Source of the DNA: Pigmentiphaga kullae
GTDB taxonomy: Bacteria; Pseudomonadota; Gammaproteobacteria; Burkholderiales; Burkholderiaceae_B
Reading direction: 5' to 3'
Assembly: GCF_004216695.1 (NCBI RefSeq)
Contig: NZ_SGXC01000001.1
Coordinates: forward strand, 1,054,001 to 1,118,000
DNA length: 64,000 bases
Of the stretch, positions 56,239 to 64,000 are shown piece after piece. Every line of letters begins with the position of its first letter. Position 1 is the stretch's first letter. The translations under genes and the position numbers were made by a program. The notes beneath the pieces are model-generated. The model worked only from the letters and a program-made list of their open reading frames with translations, had not been told where the DNA came from and ran no database searches.

Positions 56239-57303
56239 CTACTCGTTGTCGGTCTTGCGCTGCTCGATCTGCAACCGCGCCCGTTGCGTTGCTTGTTGCA
56301 GCCGCTCCACCAGCACGCCCCTCGGCGGCAAGGCGGTCAGGTACTCGGCGACGTGGATGCCCGACTTGTCCAACTCCAGCAATTCGATCTGCTCGCGCTT
56401 CTTGCCGGTGCAAAGGATGATCCCCAGCGGCGAGGCTTCCTCCGGCTCCCGTTCGTGCTTGTCCAGCCAGCGAAGATAAAGCTCCATCTGTCCCTTGAAA
56501 GCTGCCTTGAACTCGCCGACCTTCAACTCCACTGCCACCAGCCGCCGCAGCTTGCGGTTGTAAAACAGCAGGTCGAGGTGGAAATCCTCGCAGTCGATCT
56601 GGATGCGCTTCTGCCGGGCCACGAAGCTGAAACCCGCGCCCAGCTCCAACAAGAACGACTCCATTTCGCGGATGATCGCCGCCTCCAAGTCGCCTTCCTG
56701 CCAAGTGTCCCGCAGCCCCAGGAAGTCGAGGATGTAGGGGTCGCGCATGACCAGGGCGGGCGACATTCGCTGCGCATCGCGCATCTTCGCCAACTCCTGT
56801 GCGATCGTCTCGCCCGGCTTTTGAGACAGCGCCGTGCGCTCGTACAACATCGAGTCGATGCGCTCGCGCAGCGTCCGCACGCTCCAGCGTTCGGTGCTCG
56901 CCATCTGTGCGTAGTAGTCCCGCTGGAGCGGGTCTTTCAGCGGGATCAGGGCGATGAAGTGCGTCCAGCTCAATTCTCGTATCAGTGATACGAGAATCTG
57001 CTCGTCGGGGAAGGTGGCCGCGAACTGCACCATGCGGCGCAGGTTCTGCTCGGCAAAGCTGCCGCCGTACTCCTTCACCAACTGCGCCGCCAGGGTGGGC
57101 AGGACTTCCTTGCCATAAGCGCCCCGGCGCCCGTCCAAGACCTGCGTGCGGATGCGCTGGCCGATGCGCCAATAGAGCATCGTCAGCTCGCTATTCACCG
57201 TCGAGGCGGCGCGCTTGCGCGCCGCCTCGATCAGTGCCCGAATGTCGCCCAGCAGCGCCGAAGGCGCTGTGGACGATGCTGCGGATGACCGGCGCGTGTT
57301 CAT
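56239..57303 (-). CDS. DUF1016 (YhcG-like) PD-(D/E)xK nuclease
   Basis: A 354-residue YhcG-type protein: an N-terminal domain (YWRIGQRIRTQVLDGRRGAY, LVKEYGGSFAEQNLRRMVQF and the LSWTHFIALIPLKDPLQRDYY region) and a C-terminal nuclease fold with DFHLDLLFYNRKLRRLVAVE and LKVGEFKAAFKGQ, holding the D...ExK active site. It overlaps the integrase stop by four bases and so is expressed with it. It may act in recombination, defence or restriction escape; its role is not established. Confidence 0.85.
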   Translation of the reverse strand: MNTRRSSAASSTAPSALLGDIRALIEAARKRAASTVNSELTMLYWRIGQRIRTQVLDGRRGAYGKEVLPTLAAQLVKEYGGSFAEQNLRRMVQFAATFPDEQILVSLIRELSWTHFIALIPLKDPLQRDYYAQMASTERWSVRTLRERIDSMLYERTALSQKPGETIAQELAKMRDAQRMSPALVMRDPYILDFLGLRDTWQEGDLEAAIIREMESFLLELGAGFSFVARQKRIQIDCEDFHLDLLFYNRKLRRLVAVELKVGEFKAAFKGQMELYLRWLDKHEREPEEASPLGIILCTGKKREQIELLELDKSGIHVAEYLTALPPRGVLVERLQQATQRARLQIEQRKTDNE

Positions 57304-58499
57304 GCCGCCGCCTCCGCAAGCTGGCGTGCGCCCGTGATGGCCTGGCGCCGGCTGGCCACCAGTTCGGCCGCATCGCGCACCGGCTTGTCCTCGGTGTGGA
57401 CGTAGTGCATGAACATCGCTACGGTCTTGTGGCCCGTCAGCTTCATGCCCACTTTGGTCGGCACGCCCGAATTGGCAATGTCGGTCGTCGAGCGATGGCG
57501 GATGCCGTGCGTGCCGACGTGCGGGACGCCGGCGGCCTTGAGCACCCGGCACCAGCCGCCATAGTGCTCGCCAAAGGTCAGGTGCTTGGCCGGGTCGTTC
57601 GGCGATGGCAGGACGTAGGGGCAGCCCTCCCGGCGCGGCGCCGTCGAAAGCAGCCGATAGGCTTCCTCGCTCATGGGCTTGGAAATGCCGCCGACCTTGC
57701 TGTCGGGCCACACCACGCGCCGGTTCTCGAAGTCCAGCCAGCTCCATTCGAGCGGGCAGATTTCGGAGCGCCGGGCGGCGAACTCGAATTGCAGCCGGAT
57801 CGCCAGCGGGATGACGTAGTTCTCCAGCCCCTCCGCCTCCAGCTTCTCCAACTGGCGGAAGATCCGCACCATTTCCTCGTCCACGATGAGCCGGGTTTCC
57901 TTGCCCGGCGGGTACATGGGGACGTGGCGGCACGGGTTCGTGCCGTCCGGGCGGTAGCCCCACACTTCGGCCAGGTTGAACATCTTGCGCAGCACGCCGA
58001 AGGTCTTGTTCGCCTCGGTCGGCTTGTAGGCCAGTTTCTCCATCAGCCCGGCAATGTCGGGCCGCTTCACGTCATGCACCTTCTTGCGGCCCAGCAGCGG
58101 GATGATGTTGCGGTCTATGACGCCCTGATAGCCGTCCTGCGTGCTGGGCTTGTTGCGCTTCTTGGAGTAGTCCTCCATGAACTTCTTGCACAACTCGGCC
58201 ATCGTGGGCGCCTTGCGCGCCTCGGCCTTGGCGCCGCCGGGGTCGCCGCCCCGGCGAACCTCGGCCAGCCAGTCCTGTGCCTTGACTCGTGCCTGTTCGA
58301 CGGTCAGCTCCCCGTACAGCCCCAGCGAGGGCTTGCGGGGCTGGCCGGAGTTCGTGCGGTACTGGAGCATGAACACCCGGCGGCCGGTCGGGGTAATCTT
58401 GCACAGGAAGCCGGGCACCACGGTATCCCGCAGTTCAACATCCTTGGCCTGGGGTTGGGCCGACTCCACGGCGGTCTTGGTGAGCTTGATCTTTGCCAT
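57300..58499 (-). CDS. int: Tyrosine integrase of the ICE
   Basis: A 399-residue tyrosine recombinase. The arm-binding/DUF4102-like N-terminus is followed by a core-binding domain and the catalytic domain with R243 (AARRSE), H331 and R334 (THGIRHR), H357 (LTGHKT) and Y366 (FMHYVH). GAGGAGT precedes the start at 58499. It sits 175 bp inside the right attachment site, the layout of Tn4371-type elements. Confidence 0.95.
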   Translation of the reverse strand: MAKIKLTKTAVESAQPQAKDVELRDTVVPGFLCKITPTGRRVFMLQYRTNSGQPRKPSLGLYGELTVEQARVKAQDWLAEVRRGGDPGGAKAEARKAPTMAELCKKFMEDYSKKRNKPSTQDGYQGVIDRNIIPLLGRKKVHDVKRPDIAGLMEKLAYKPTEANKTFGVLRKMFNLAEVWGYRPDGTNPCRHVPMYPPGKETRLIVDEEMVRIFRQLEKLEAEGLENYVIPLAIRLQFEFAARRSEICPLEWSWLDFENRRVVWPDSKVGGISKPMSEEAYRLLSTAPRREGCPYVLPSPNDPAKHLTFGEHYGGWCRVLKAAGVPHVGTHGIRHRSTTDIANSGVPTKVGMKLTGHKTVAMFMHYVHTEDKPVRDAAELVASRRQAITGARQLAEAAA

Positions 58500-58672
58500 G
58501 ATGACTCCTCGGAACAACCCGGATTCCAGGAGCCAGATAGGAGCGGCGCGAGGGAAAACCGGGTCAAGTTTCAGAAAGCACCGGCATATGATGGACGCGC
58601 GTAAGTTATTGATAAACCTGCTGTATCTAGCTACGGCGCAGTCCAGCGAACTACCGGGCTGGAGTCATCGTG

Positions 58673-58709
58673 AAACAAAAAACGGGCGGCCTCGAATCGA
58701 GGCCGCCCG
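58673..58709 (-). terminator. Rho-independent terminator of the oxidoreductase-cytochrome operon
   Basis: A 12-bp stem (CGGGCGGCCTCG at 58683-58694 with its complement at 58698-58709) on loop AAT, followed on the minus strand by TTTTTTGTTT. It is 35 bp after the cytochrome gene stop. The T-tract coincides with the right ICE attachment site. Confidence 0.85.
58675..58682. repeat. ICE attachment site, right copy
   Basis: ACAAAAAA, identical to 16251-58 on the left, sits inside the terminator T-tract of the chromosomal operon and 175 bp from the integrase start. On the minus strand it reads TTTTTTGT. Confidence 0.68.
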
Positions 58710-58744
58710 CTCAGGCTGGCTCGCGCATGGGCGCCCTGTCGTCG

Positions 58745-60073
58745 CTATTCCCCCCTACCCTGCAACGCCAGCGGATACTCGCCCCGGATCCGCCTGACCG
58801 CGTCCTGCACATCGGTCCAGGCCGGCTGGCCGGTGAAGGACTCGCGCATGAACTGCACCACGGCCGTGACCTGCGCATCGTTCAGCGCATACGCGTAGCC
58901 GGGCATGTGGCCGCCCCGCGGGTTGCCCGCATCGTGCTGGGTGCCGTTCAGGACGTAGCGGATCACGTTGTCGGGCTGGTCCAGGTTCAGCGAGGTGGCC
59001 AGCCACAGCGGCGGCTGGGCGCCGAACAGGTCGGGTCCGCCGGGACCGGGATGGTGGCAGGCCGCGCACGCGTTGGCGTAGATGCGGGCGCCCAGCGTGT
59101 CGGTGGTGGCCACGGCGGCCTGCGCCGCCGCCTCGCGCTGCGGCGGCGTGGGGCCGGTCTTGCCCTGGCCGGCCCCGGCCATCTGGCTGGCGATGTAGGT
59201 GGCCAGCGCACGGGTGTCGGACTCGGCGATCTGCGAGGTGCCGACGCGTACAACCGGGGTCATGGATGCGCCGGCCGCGCCATGCTGGTCCGAGTAGCCG
59301 GCGCGCAGGTAGTCGAACAGGGCCTGTTCGGTCCACGGTATCGGCGCCTTGGAGGACCCATTGAGCGCCGGGGCGATCCAGCCTTCGGCTTCGCCGCCGC
59401 CCAGGTAGTCCTTGCCGGTCTTTTCGGCGCCCAGCGCGTTGCGGGGCGTATGGCAGGCGCTGCAGTGCCCCAGCGCCACCGCGAGGTATTGCCCGCGGTT
59501 CCAGGCCTCCGATTCCGAGGCCACCTTGGCGACCGGATCGCGATCCAGGAACAGCAGGTTCCACCCGGCCATCAGCGCGCGCTGGTTGAACGGGAACGGC
59601 AGGCGGGTGGCCTGCGGCTCGTTGCGCACCGGCGGCTGGCTCATCATGTAGGCGTACAGGCTGCGCATGTCCTCGTCGCTCATCTTGGTGAACGAGGTGT
59701 AGGGGAAGGCCGGGTAGAGGTGCGTGCCGTCGCGCGCGACGCCGCGCCGCATGGCGCGTTCGAAGGCCTCGAACGACCACGCGCCTATGCCGCTCTCGGT
59801 GTCGGGTGTGATGTTGGTCGAGACGATGACGCCGAAAGGGGTCTCCATGTGGAAGCCGCCCGCGTTGACCGCCCCGCCGGGCGCGGTGTGGCAGACGACG
59901 CACATGCTGGCGGAGGCGACTTCCTGGCCGCGCCGGACCTGTTCCTCGGGGAACTGCTTGGGGTCGATCGACGCGGTCGGGATCTCGGGTTCATGCGCGA
60001 ACAGGGCGATGCCGGCCACGACGACGGCCAGCAGGATGACGATGGTCAGCGACCACTTGGCGGCGCGGCTCAT
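58745..60073 (-). CDS. Tri-haem cytochrome c subunit
   Basis: A 442-residue protein with one N-terminal membrane anchor (about 8-26) and three haem c motifs: CVVCH (58-62), CSACH (204-208) and CAACH (336-340). It matches the cytochrome partners of membrane-bound alcohol/aldehyde and of molybdenum hydroxylase dehydrogenases, and would carry electrons from the molybdopterin subunit to the respiratory chain. Its start overlaps the upstream stop by one base. Confidence 0.92.
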   Translation of the reverse strand: MSRAAKWSLTIVILLAVVVAGIALFAHEPEIPTASIDPKQFPEEQVRRGQEVASASMCVVCHTAPGGAVNAGGFHMETPFGVIVSTNITPDTESGIGAWSFEAFERAMRRGVARDGTHLYPAFPYTSFTKMSDEDMRSLYAYMMSQPPVRNEPQATRLPFPFNQRALMAGWNLLFLDRDPVAKVASESEAWNRGQYLAVALGHCSACHTPRNALGAEKTGKDYLGGGEAEGWIAPALNGSSKAPIPWTEQALFDYLRAGYSDQHGAAGASMTPVVRVGTSQIAESDTRALATYIASQMAGAGQGKTGPTPPQREAAAQAAVATTDTLGARIYANACAACHHPGPGGPDLFGAQPPLWLATSLNLDQPDNVIRYVLNGTQHDAGNPRGGHMPGYAYALNDAQVTAVVQFMRESFTGQPAWTDVQDAVRRIRGEYPLALQGRGE

Positions 60074-62346
60074 TATTTGGCCTCCTTGTTGGCGGCGGCC
60101 AGTGCCGCGCGCACGCGTTCGGGGGTGAAGGGCGCTTCACGCAGGCGCAGGCCGGTGGCGTCGAAGATCGCGTTGGCGATGGCGGCGGGCCCGGGGACGG
60201 ATGCCGATTCGCCCGAGCCCAATGGCGGATTGCCGTCGGGCGGCATCAGCACGACGTCGACCTCGGGCAGGTCGGTGAATTTCAGGATGGGATAGGCGCC
60301 CCATTCCAGGCTGGAGACGCCGTTCTGGTCGAAGCTGACGCTTTCCTTGAGTGTGCGGCTGACGGTCTGGATGACGTTGCCCTGGACCTGGTGGCGCACG
60401 CCGTCGGGGTTGATCATCAGGCCGCAGTCCTGGCCCGCCACGACGCGGGTCACGCGGATCCTGCCGGTATCCAGGTCGACCTCCACGTCGGCCACCCAGG
60501 CGCACCACGAGGCGCCCACGCCGGGGAAGGTGCCGTGCACGTACTGGTGCTGGGCCACGCCGCGCCCCTTGACGATGCCCTTGGCGGGCCGTTCGGCCGG
60601 CGCCTTGCGGGGCTGCCAGCCGGCTTTCGCGGCCACGGCCTTGAGCAGCGCGATGGGGCGCGGATCTTCCATGAAGCGCAGGCGGAACTCGACCGGGTCG
60701 GCGCCTTCCTGGGCCGCGAGTTCGTCCATGAAGGACTCGTGCGCGAAGACATTGGGCAGCGCGGCCACGCCGCGCATCCACGATGCGCGCACGATGGGGG
60801 CCATGTCCAGCGCCACGATGTCCAGGTCCGACGCGCGGTACTGCGGGATGGCGGTGCGGTCGCCCATTTCGAATACCGTGGCCTCGGCCTTTTCCTTGCC
60901 CATCAGCAGCGAAGCCAGCAGCGGCGCGCCGTTCGAGGGATAGCGGGTGCCGAAGCGGTAGACCAGCGAATCGGGGCCGGCGATGCCGCCGTGCACGTCC
61001 ATGGTCTGGGCCGTGCCCTTGGGTTCCCAGGCGTGTTCTTCCTCGCGCATGTATTGCACGCGCACCGGCTGGCCCAGTTCGCGCGCCAGCACGGCGGCGT
61101 CGGCGGACGCGTCGTCGGCGCAGTTGCGGCCATAGCAGCCCGAGGCCTCCATCCGCACCACGCGGATGCGGTCTTCGGGAATGTCGAGCATCCTGGCGAT
61201 GTCGCTGTGCAGGTTGTGGGGGTTCTGGCTGCCGCTCCAGACGGTCAGCTTCTGGTCCTTCCAGTCGGCCAGCCCGCACGAAGGGCCGATGGAGCCGTGC
61301 ATCTGGTAGGGCCACACATAAGTGGCCTTCACCGTATGCTTGGCCGCCGCCAGCGCCTTGTCCGTATCGCCTTTCTTGCTCAGCGGGCGCTGCTTGGAAG
61401 GCTGGGACGCCAGCGCGTCGGTAAGCGAGGCCATGGAGCCCAGCGCCGGCGGCGCCTTCCATTTCACCTTGAGCAAGCGCGAGGCCAGGATGGCGTCTTC
61501 CTCGCGCCGCGCGACGACCGCCACGAAGTCCTTGATGACAACGATCTTCACCAGCGACCGCACCTTGGCCACCGAGGACTCGTCCACCGATTCCAGGCTG
61601 GAGGCCACCATGCCGCCCGAGTCGCGGCCCAGATAGGGCGGACGCACGATGCGCGCGTGCAGCATGCCCGGCACCCGCATGTCGTGGACGTAGGTGAGCT
61701 TGCCGGTGACCTTGGCGGGAATGTCGAGGCGAGGCACGGGATGGCCGACGACGGTGTAGGCCGAGACGGGCTTGAGCGGGACGTCGGCCGCCAGCGGCAC
61801 CGACTGCGCATCGCTGCCGATCAGTTCGCCGTAGGACGCGAGCCGCTCGCCGCTGGCGCGCAGCACCTGGCCGTTGCGGGTGACCAGCGACGCGACGGGC
61901 ACGCCGTGGCGCCGCGCCGCTTCTTCCAGCAGATGCTGGCGGATCTGCGCGGCGGCCTTGCGCATGGGGACGGCGGAGGCCTGCACGGAGTTGCTGGCGA
62001 TGGTGGGTCCCTGGTTGGGCGTCACGTCGGTATCGCCCAGCACCATGGTGACCTGGCTCATGTCGACGTCCAGTTCCTCGGCCACGATCTGCGTGAAGGC
62101 GGTGCGGATGCCGGTGCCCAGGTCCACGTGGCCGTTGCAGGCGCGCACGGTGCCGTCGGCCATCAACTGCACGTAGGCCGAGACGAGGTTCTTGTCCACC
62201 AGTTGCGAGCCGGCGTCGGTGGCGGGGCCGGCAGCGGCCATGCCGCGCTTGACCAGGGCGGGGAAGGTGAAGGTGACGGCCAGGCTGCCGGTGGCGGCAA
62301 GGAACTGGCGGCGGGAGAGGCGGGGGGCGTGCACGGGGGTATTCAT
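60073..62346 (-). CDS. Molybdopterin-binding subunit, xanthine dehydrogenase family (IorB/NicB-like)
   Basis: A 757-residue molybdenum hydroxylase large subunit with a Tat signal (LSRRQFLAATGSL), so the enzyme is periplasmic. It has DLGTGIRTAFTQIVAEEL near the start, the GSGESASVPGPAAIANAIFD segment with the catalytic glutamate, and VVAGQDCGLMINPDGVRHQV. With a separate [2Fe-2S] subunit and cytochrome c this is the isoquinoline 1-oxidoreductase or nicotinate dehydrogenase layout; an aldehyde oxidoreductase is also possible. Confidence 0.88.
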   Translation of the reverse strand: MNTPVHAPRLSRRQFLAATGSLAVTFTFPALVKRGMAAAGPATDAGSQLVDKNLVSAYVQLMADGTVRACNGHVDLGTGIRTAFTQIVAEELDVDMSQVTMVLGDTDVTPNQGPTIASNSVQASAVPMRKAAAQIRQHLLEEAARRHGVPVASLVTRNGQVLRASGERLASYGELIGSDAQSVPLAADVPLKPVSAYTVVGHPVPRLDIPAKVTGKLTYVHDMRVPGMLHARIVRPPYLGRDSGGMVASSLESVDESSVAKVRSLVKIVVIKDFVAVVARREEDAILASRLLKVKWKAPPALGSMASLTDALASQPSKQRPLSKKGDTDKALAAAKHTVKATYVWPYQMHGSIGPSCGLADWKDQKLTVWSGSQNPHNLHSDIARMLDIPEDRIRVVRMEASGCYGRNCADDASADAAVLARELGQPVRVQYMREEEHAWEPKGTAQTMDVHGGIAGPDSLVYRFGTRYPSNGAPLLASLLMGKEKAEATVFEMGDRTAIPQYRASDLDIVALDMAPIVRASWMRGVAALPNVFAHESFMDELAAQEGADPVEFRLRFMEDPRPIALLKAVAAKAGWQPRKAPAERPAKGIVKGRGVAQHQYVHGTFPGVGASWCAWVADVEVDLDTGRIRVTRVVAGQDCGLMINPDGVRHQVQGNVIQTVSRTLKESVSFDQNGVSSLEWGAYPILKFTDLPEVDVVLMPPDGNPPLGSGESASVPGPAAIANAIFDATGLRLREAPFTPERVRAALAAANKEAK

Positions 62347-62846
62347 TGCGTGCCCTCCGCCATGGCGGTCCTGGGCGCGGCCTTGCCCTGGAGTTCGGCG
62401 GCGCGCTGCACCGCCCTGATGATCTCGATATGGGTGCCGCAGCGGCACAGGTTGTAGGCCAGCGCCTGCTTGATCTCGTTTTCGGTGGGGCGCGGATTGC
62501 GGTCCAGCAGCGCCCGCGCGGCCATGATCATGCCGTTGATGCAATAGCCGCACTGCGCCGCGTTTTCGTCGATGAACGCCTGCTGCACGGGATCGAGGGC
62601 GTCGCCCTTGGCCAGGCCCTCCAGGGTGACGACGGGCCGGCCCTCCACGCTGCCCGCCGGGATCAGACAGGAGCGCGCCGCCTTGCCGTCGATCAGCACC
62701 GTACAGGCGCCGCACTCGCCCAGTCCACAGCCGAATTTCGGCCCGTTCAAGGCCAGGTCGTTGCGCAGGATGTAGAGCAGAGGGGTGTCTTTGTCGGCTT
62801 CGACGGAGCGTTCCGCTCCGTTCACCTGGAGTTTTAGCGATGCCAT
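62343..62846 (-). CDS. [2Fe-2S] subunit of molybdenum hydroxylase (IorA/NicA-like)
   Basis: A 167-residue small subunit with two [2Fe-2S] sites: a plant-ferredoxin-type cluster at C40, C45, C48 and C60, and a four-helix-bundle cluster at C99, C102, C134 and C136. The start at 62846 gives the family N-terminus; an upstream in-frame start would only add an odd extension. It overlaps the large-subunit gene by four bases. Confidence 0.9.
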   Translation of the reverse strand: MASLKLQVNGAERSVEADKDTPLLYILRNDLALNGPKFGCGLGECGACTVLIDGKAARSCLIPAGSVEGRPVVTLEGLAKGDALDPVQQAFIDENAAQCGYCINGMIMAARALLDRNPRPTENEIKQALAYNLCRCGTHIEIIRAVQRAAELQGKAAPRTAMAEGTQ

Positions 62847-62969
62847 GTTCGTTTCCTGTATGGAGGCGTTCAACCGGCCGGCTTCCGCCTGGAGAGCGGT
62901 GCCCACCATTACCCTAGCTGGGCCGTGGGGCGGCGAGGACACGCAGATGTGTCGACTTGTTGCCGCCGG

Positions 62970-62995
62970 AAGGGCCGCCATGCGTGGCGGCCCTT
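62970..62995 (-). terminator. Hairpin between DUF3014 gene and oxidoreductase operon
   Basis: A 10-bp stem (AAGGGCCGCC with GGCGGCCCTT) on a 6-base loop, 112 bp after the DUF3014 stop and before the start of the [2Fe-2S] gene. No T-tract on the minus strand. Confidence 0.45.
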
Positions 62996-63106
62996 GGGAA
63001 AAGACCTAGGGTTTACACTAATGGTGATGCAAATGCAAACCGAGCGGCCGGTAACTGATATCGGAAAGGATACGGAACCCGTTGAGGGAGGTACCCGGGA
63101 CGCCCG

Positions 63107-63934
63107 TCAGCGCGCCATCGAATGCGTGACCTGGCGGCGGAAATCGGCCAGCTTGGCCTTGAGCGCGCGCCGGTTGTCGGGGCCCATGCGCAGCAGGATC
63201 TTCTGGCCCGACGTCAGCGATTCCAGCGCGGGGTCGGAGAACTCGTAACTCACCCACGGGCGCTGCAGTTCCTTGGGGCCCTTCACCTCGGGCAGGTTCA
63301 CGGCCACGGGCTCGGCCGGATCGGGCGTGGCCAGCAGCGTGTCGATCACGGCGACCAGGCGGTCGTTGAAGTAGCCGCGCGGATAGCCCAGGTCCTCGTA
63401 GGCCTTCTGGAACTGGGGATAGAGCTGCTTGTAGAGCGCCGCGGCCTTCTCGGTGCTGACGGCCGTGACCGCCGCCACGAAGGGCCGGTAGCGGTTGTAG
63501 TTGGCGGAGGCGATGCGTTCGCCGGGCGCCGCGCCGTCGACGGTGAAGCGGCCCTGGGTGGGGTTCACCGGCCAGACCCGCGGCGGCGCGTGCGGGCGGG
63601 CCAGGTTGTCCACCGTGGCCACCGTGCGCTGGATGAAATGGTCCAGGTTGAAGAAGGACAGCACGGCGTCCCGGCCCAGCAGGCCGGTCATGGCCACGGT
63701 GATGTCGGGCGCGGCCGGCGGCTCGGTCGTCTCGGCGGCGGCGGGCGGTTCGATGGGGTGCTGGATTTCCGGTTCGGGCGGCGGCGGCGCCGGCGGTTCG
63801 GCGGATTCCGCGATCGCGGGGGGAGACTCCACGACGGGCGCCGGCGGCTCGGGCTGCGGCCGCAGCCACAGGTACAGGCCGGTGCCGATGGCTGCCAGGG
63901 CCAGCACCACGACGAGGGAAGACAGTCGGTTCAT
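63107..63934 (-). CDS. DUF3014 protein
   Basis: A 275-residue protein with one N-terminal membrane helix (about residues 5-24), a Pro/Glu-rich linker to about residue 75 and a C-terminal DUF3014 domain (VLSFFNLDHFIQRTVATVDN, ASANYNRYRPFVAAVTAVST, DLGYPRGYFNDRLVAVIDTL). It is probably anchored to the inner membrane with the domain in the periplasm. The function of the family is unknown. It looks like single-gene chromosomal housekeeping. Confidence 0.85.
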   Translation of the reverse strand: MNRLSSLVVVLALAAIGTGLYLWLRPQPEPPAPVVESPPAIAESAEPPAPPPPEPEIQHPIEPPAAAETTEPPAAPDITVAMTGLLGRDAVLSFFNLDHFIQRTVATVDNLARPHAPPRVWPVNPTQGRFTVDGAAPGERIASANYNRYRPFVAAVTAVSTEKAAALYKQLYPQFQKAYEDLGYPRGYFNDRLVAVIDTLLATPDPAEPVAVNLPEVKGPKELQRPWVSYEFSDPALESLTSGQKILLRMGPDNRRALKAKLADFRRQVTHSMAR

Positions 63935-64000
63935 GGCGTGCCTATGTCGGTTGGATCCGGAAACACTGTACCAGCCGCGCGGGGAGGTTCACAGGCAGAC

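Noticed and set aside
60391-62457. 688-codon plus-strand open frame
   Set aside because: Antisense to the molybdopterin subunit; His/Gly/Arg-rich shadow.

Overview
The window is high-GC betaproteobacterial chromosome, most likely Alcaligenaceae (Bordetella/Achromobacter type). The reasons are two Bug-family solute receptors, a dense set of aromatic-catabolic genes and their regulators, and a Tn4371-family integrative and conjugative element (ICE). No rRNA, tRNA or CRISPR array was seen.

Left flank (1-16250), chromosome. It opens with a methyltransferase cut by the window edge, a CsaA-like protein, a GNAT acetyltransferase, an IclR regulator and an Asp/Glu racemase-like protein. A minus-strand set follows: CoA ligase, HCCA-isomerase-like protein, Bug receptor and a MarR regulator. 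Divergent from MarR, across two tandem palindromic operators, runs a plus-strand operon (7127-14200): MhpA-like FAD hydroxylase, DUF2783 protein, salicylate-hydroxylase-like FAD monooxygenase, NTF2-like protein, a DszB-like protein with the complete desulfinase Cys/His/Arg set, DinB-like protein, FMN reductase and a second Bug receptor. A VanA-type Rieske oxygenase comes next, behind two identical GTATAC-type palindromes, then a HigB/HigA-like toxin-antitoxin pair.

ICE (about 16251-58682, 42.4 kb). An 8-bp repeat, ACAAAAAA (TTTTTTGT on the other strand), brackets it. The right copy lies in the T-tract of a chromosomal terminator. From the right end inwards the element carries: integrase and a coupled DUF1016 nuclease; a nickel module (nreA-nreB with a palindromic operator); maintenance genes (DUF2958, DUF932, large ParB, DUF736, XRE regulator, DUF2285, AlpA-like protein, RepA, iterons, ParA); relaxase with TraF peptidase; a BlaI/M56-controlled CzcCBA-type metal efflux operon with HupE/UreJ and accessory envelope proteins; TraR-like LysR, an EexN lipoprotein, TraG and the Trb type IV secretion operon. 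Several maintenance genes are preceded by long non-coding leaders that share sequence.

Right flank (58683-64000), chromosome. An operon encodes a [2Fe-2S] subunit, a Tat-exported molybdopterin subunit and a tri-haem cytochrome c (isoquinoline/nicotinate dehydrogenase type), followed by a DUF3014 protein.

The most novel-looking items are the DszB-like desulfinase inside a flavin-monooxygenase operon, the BlaI/M56 circuit with matching operators on a metal-efflux operon, and the repeated leader family of the ICE. Functional calls rest on motif reading and recalled family knowledge; no database search was run.
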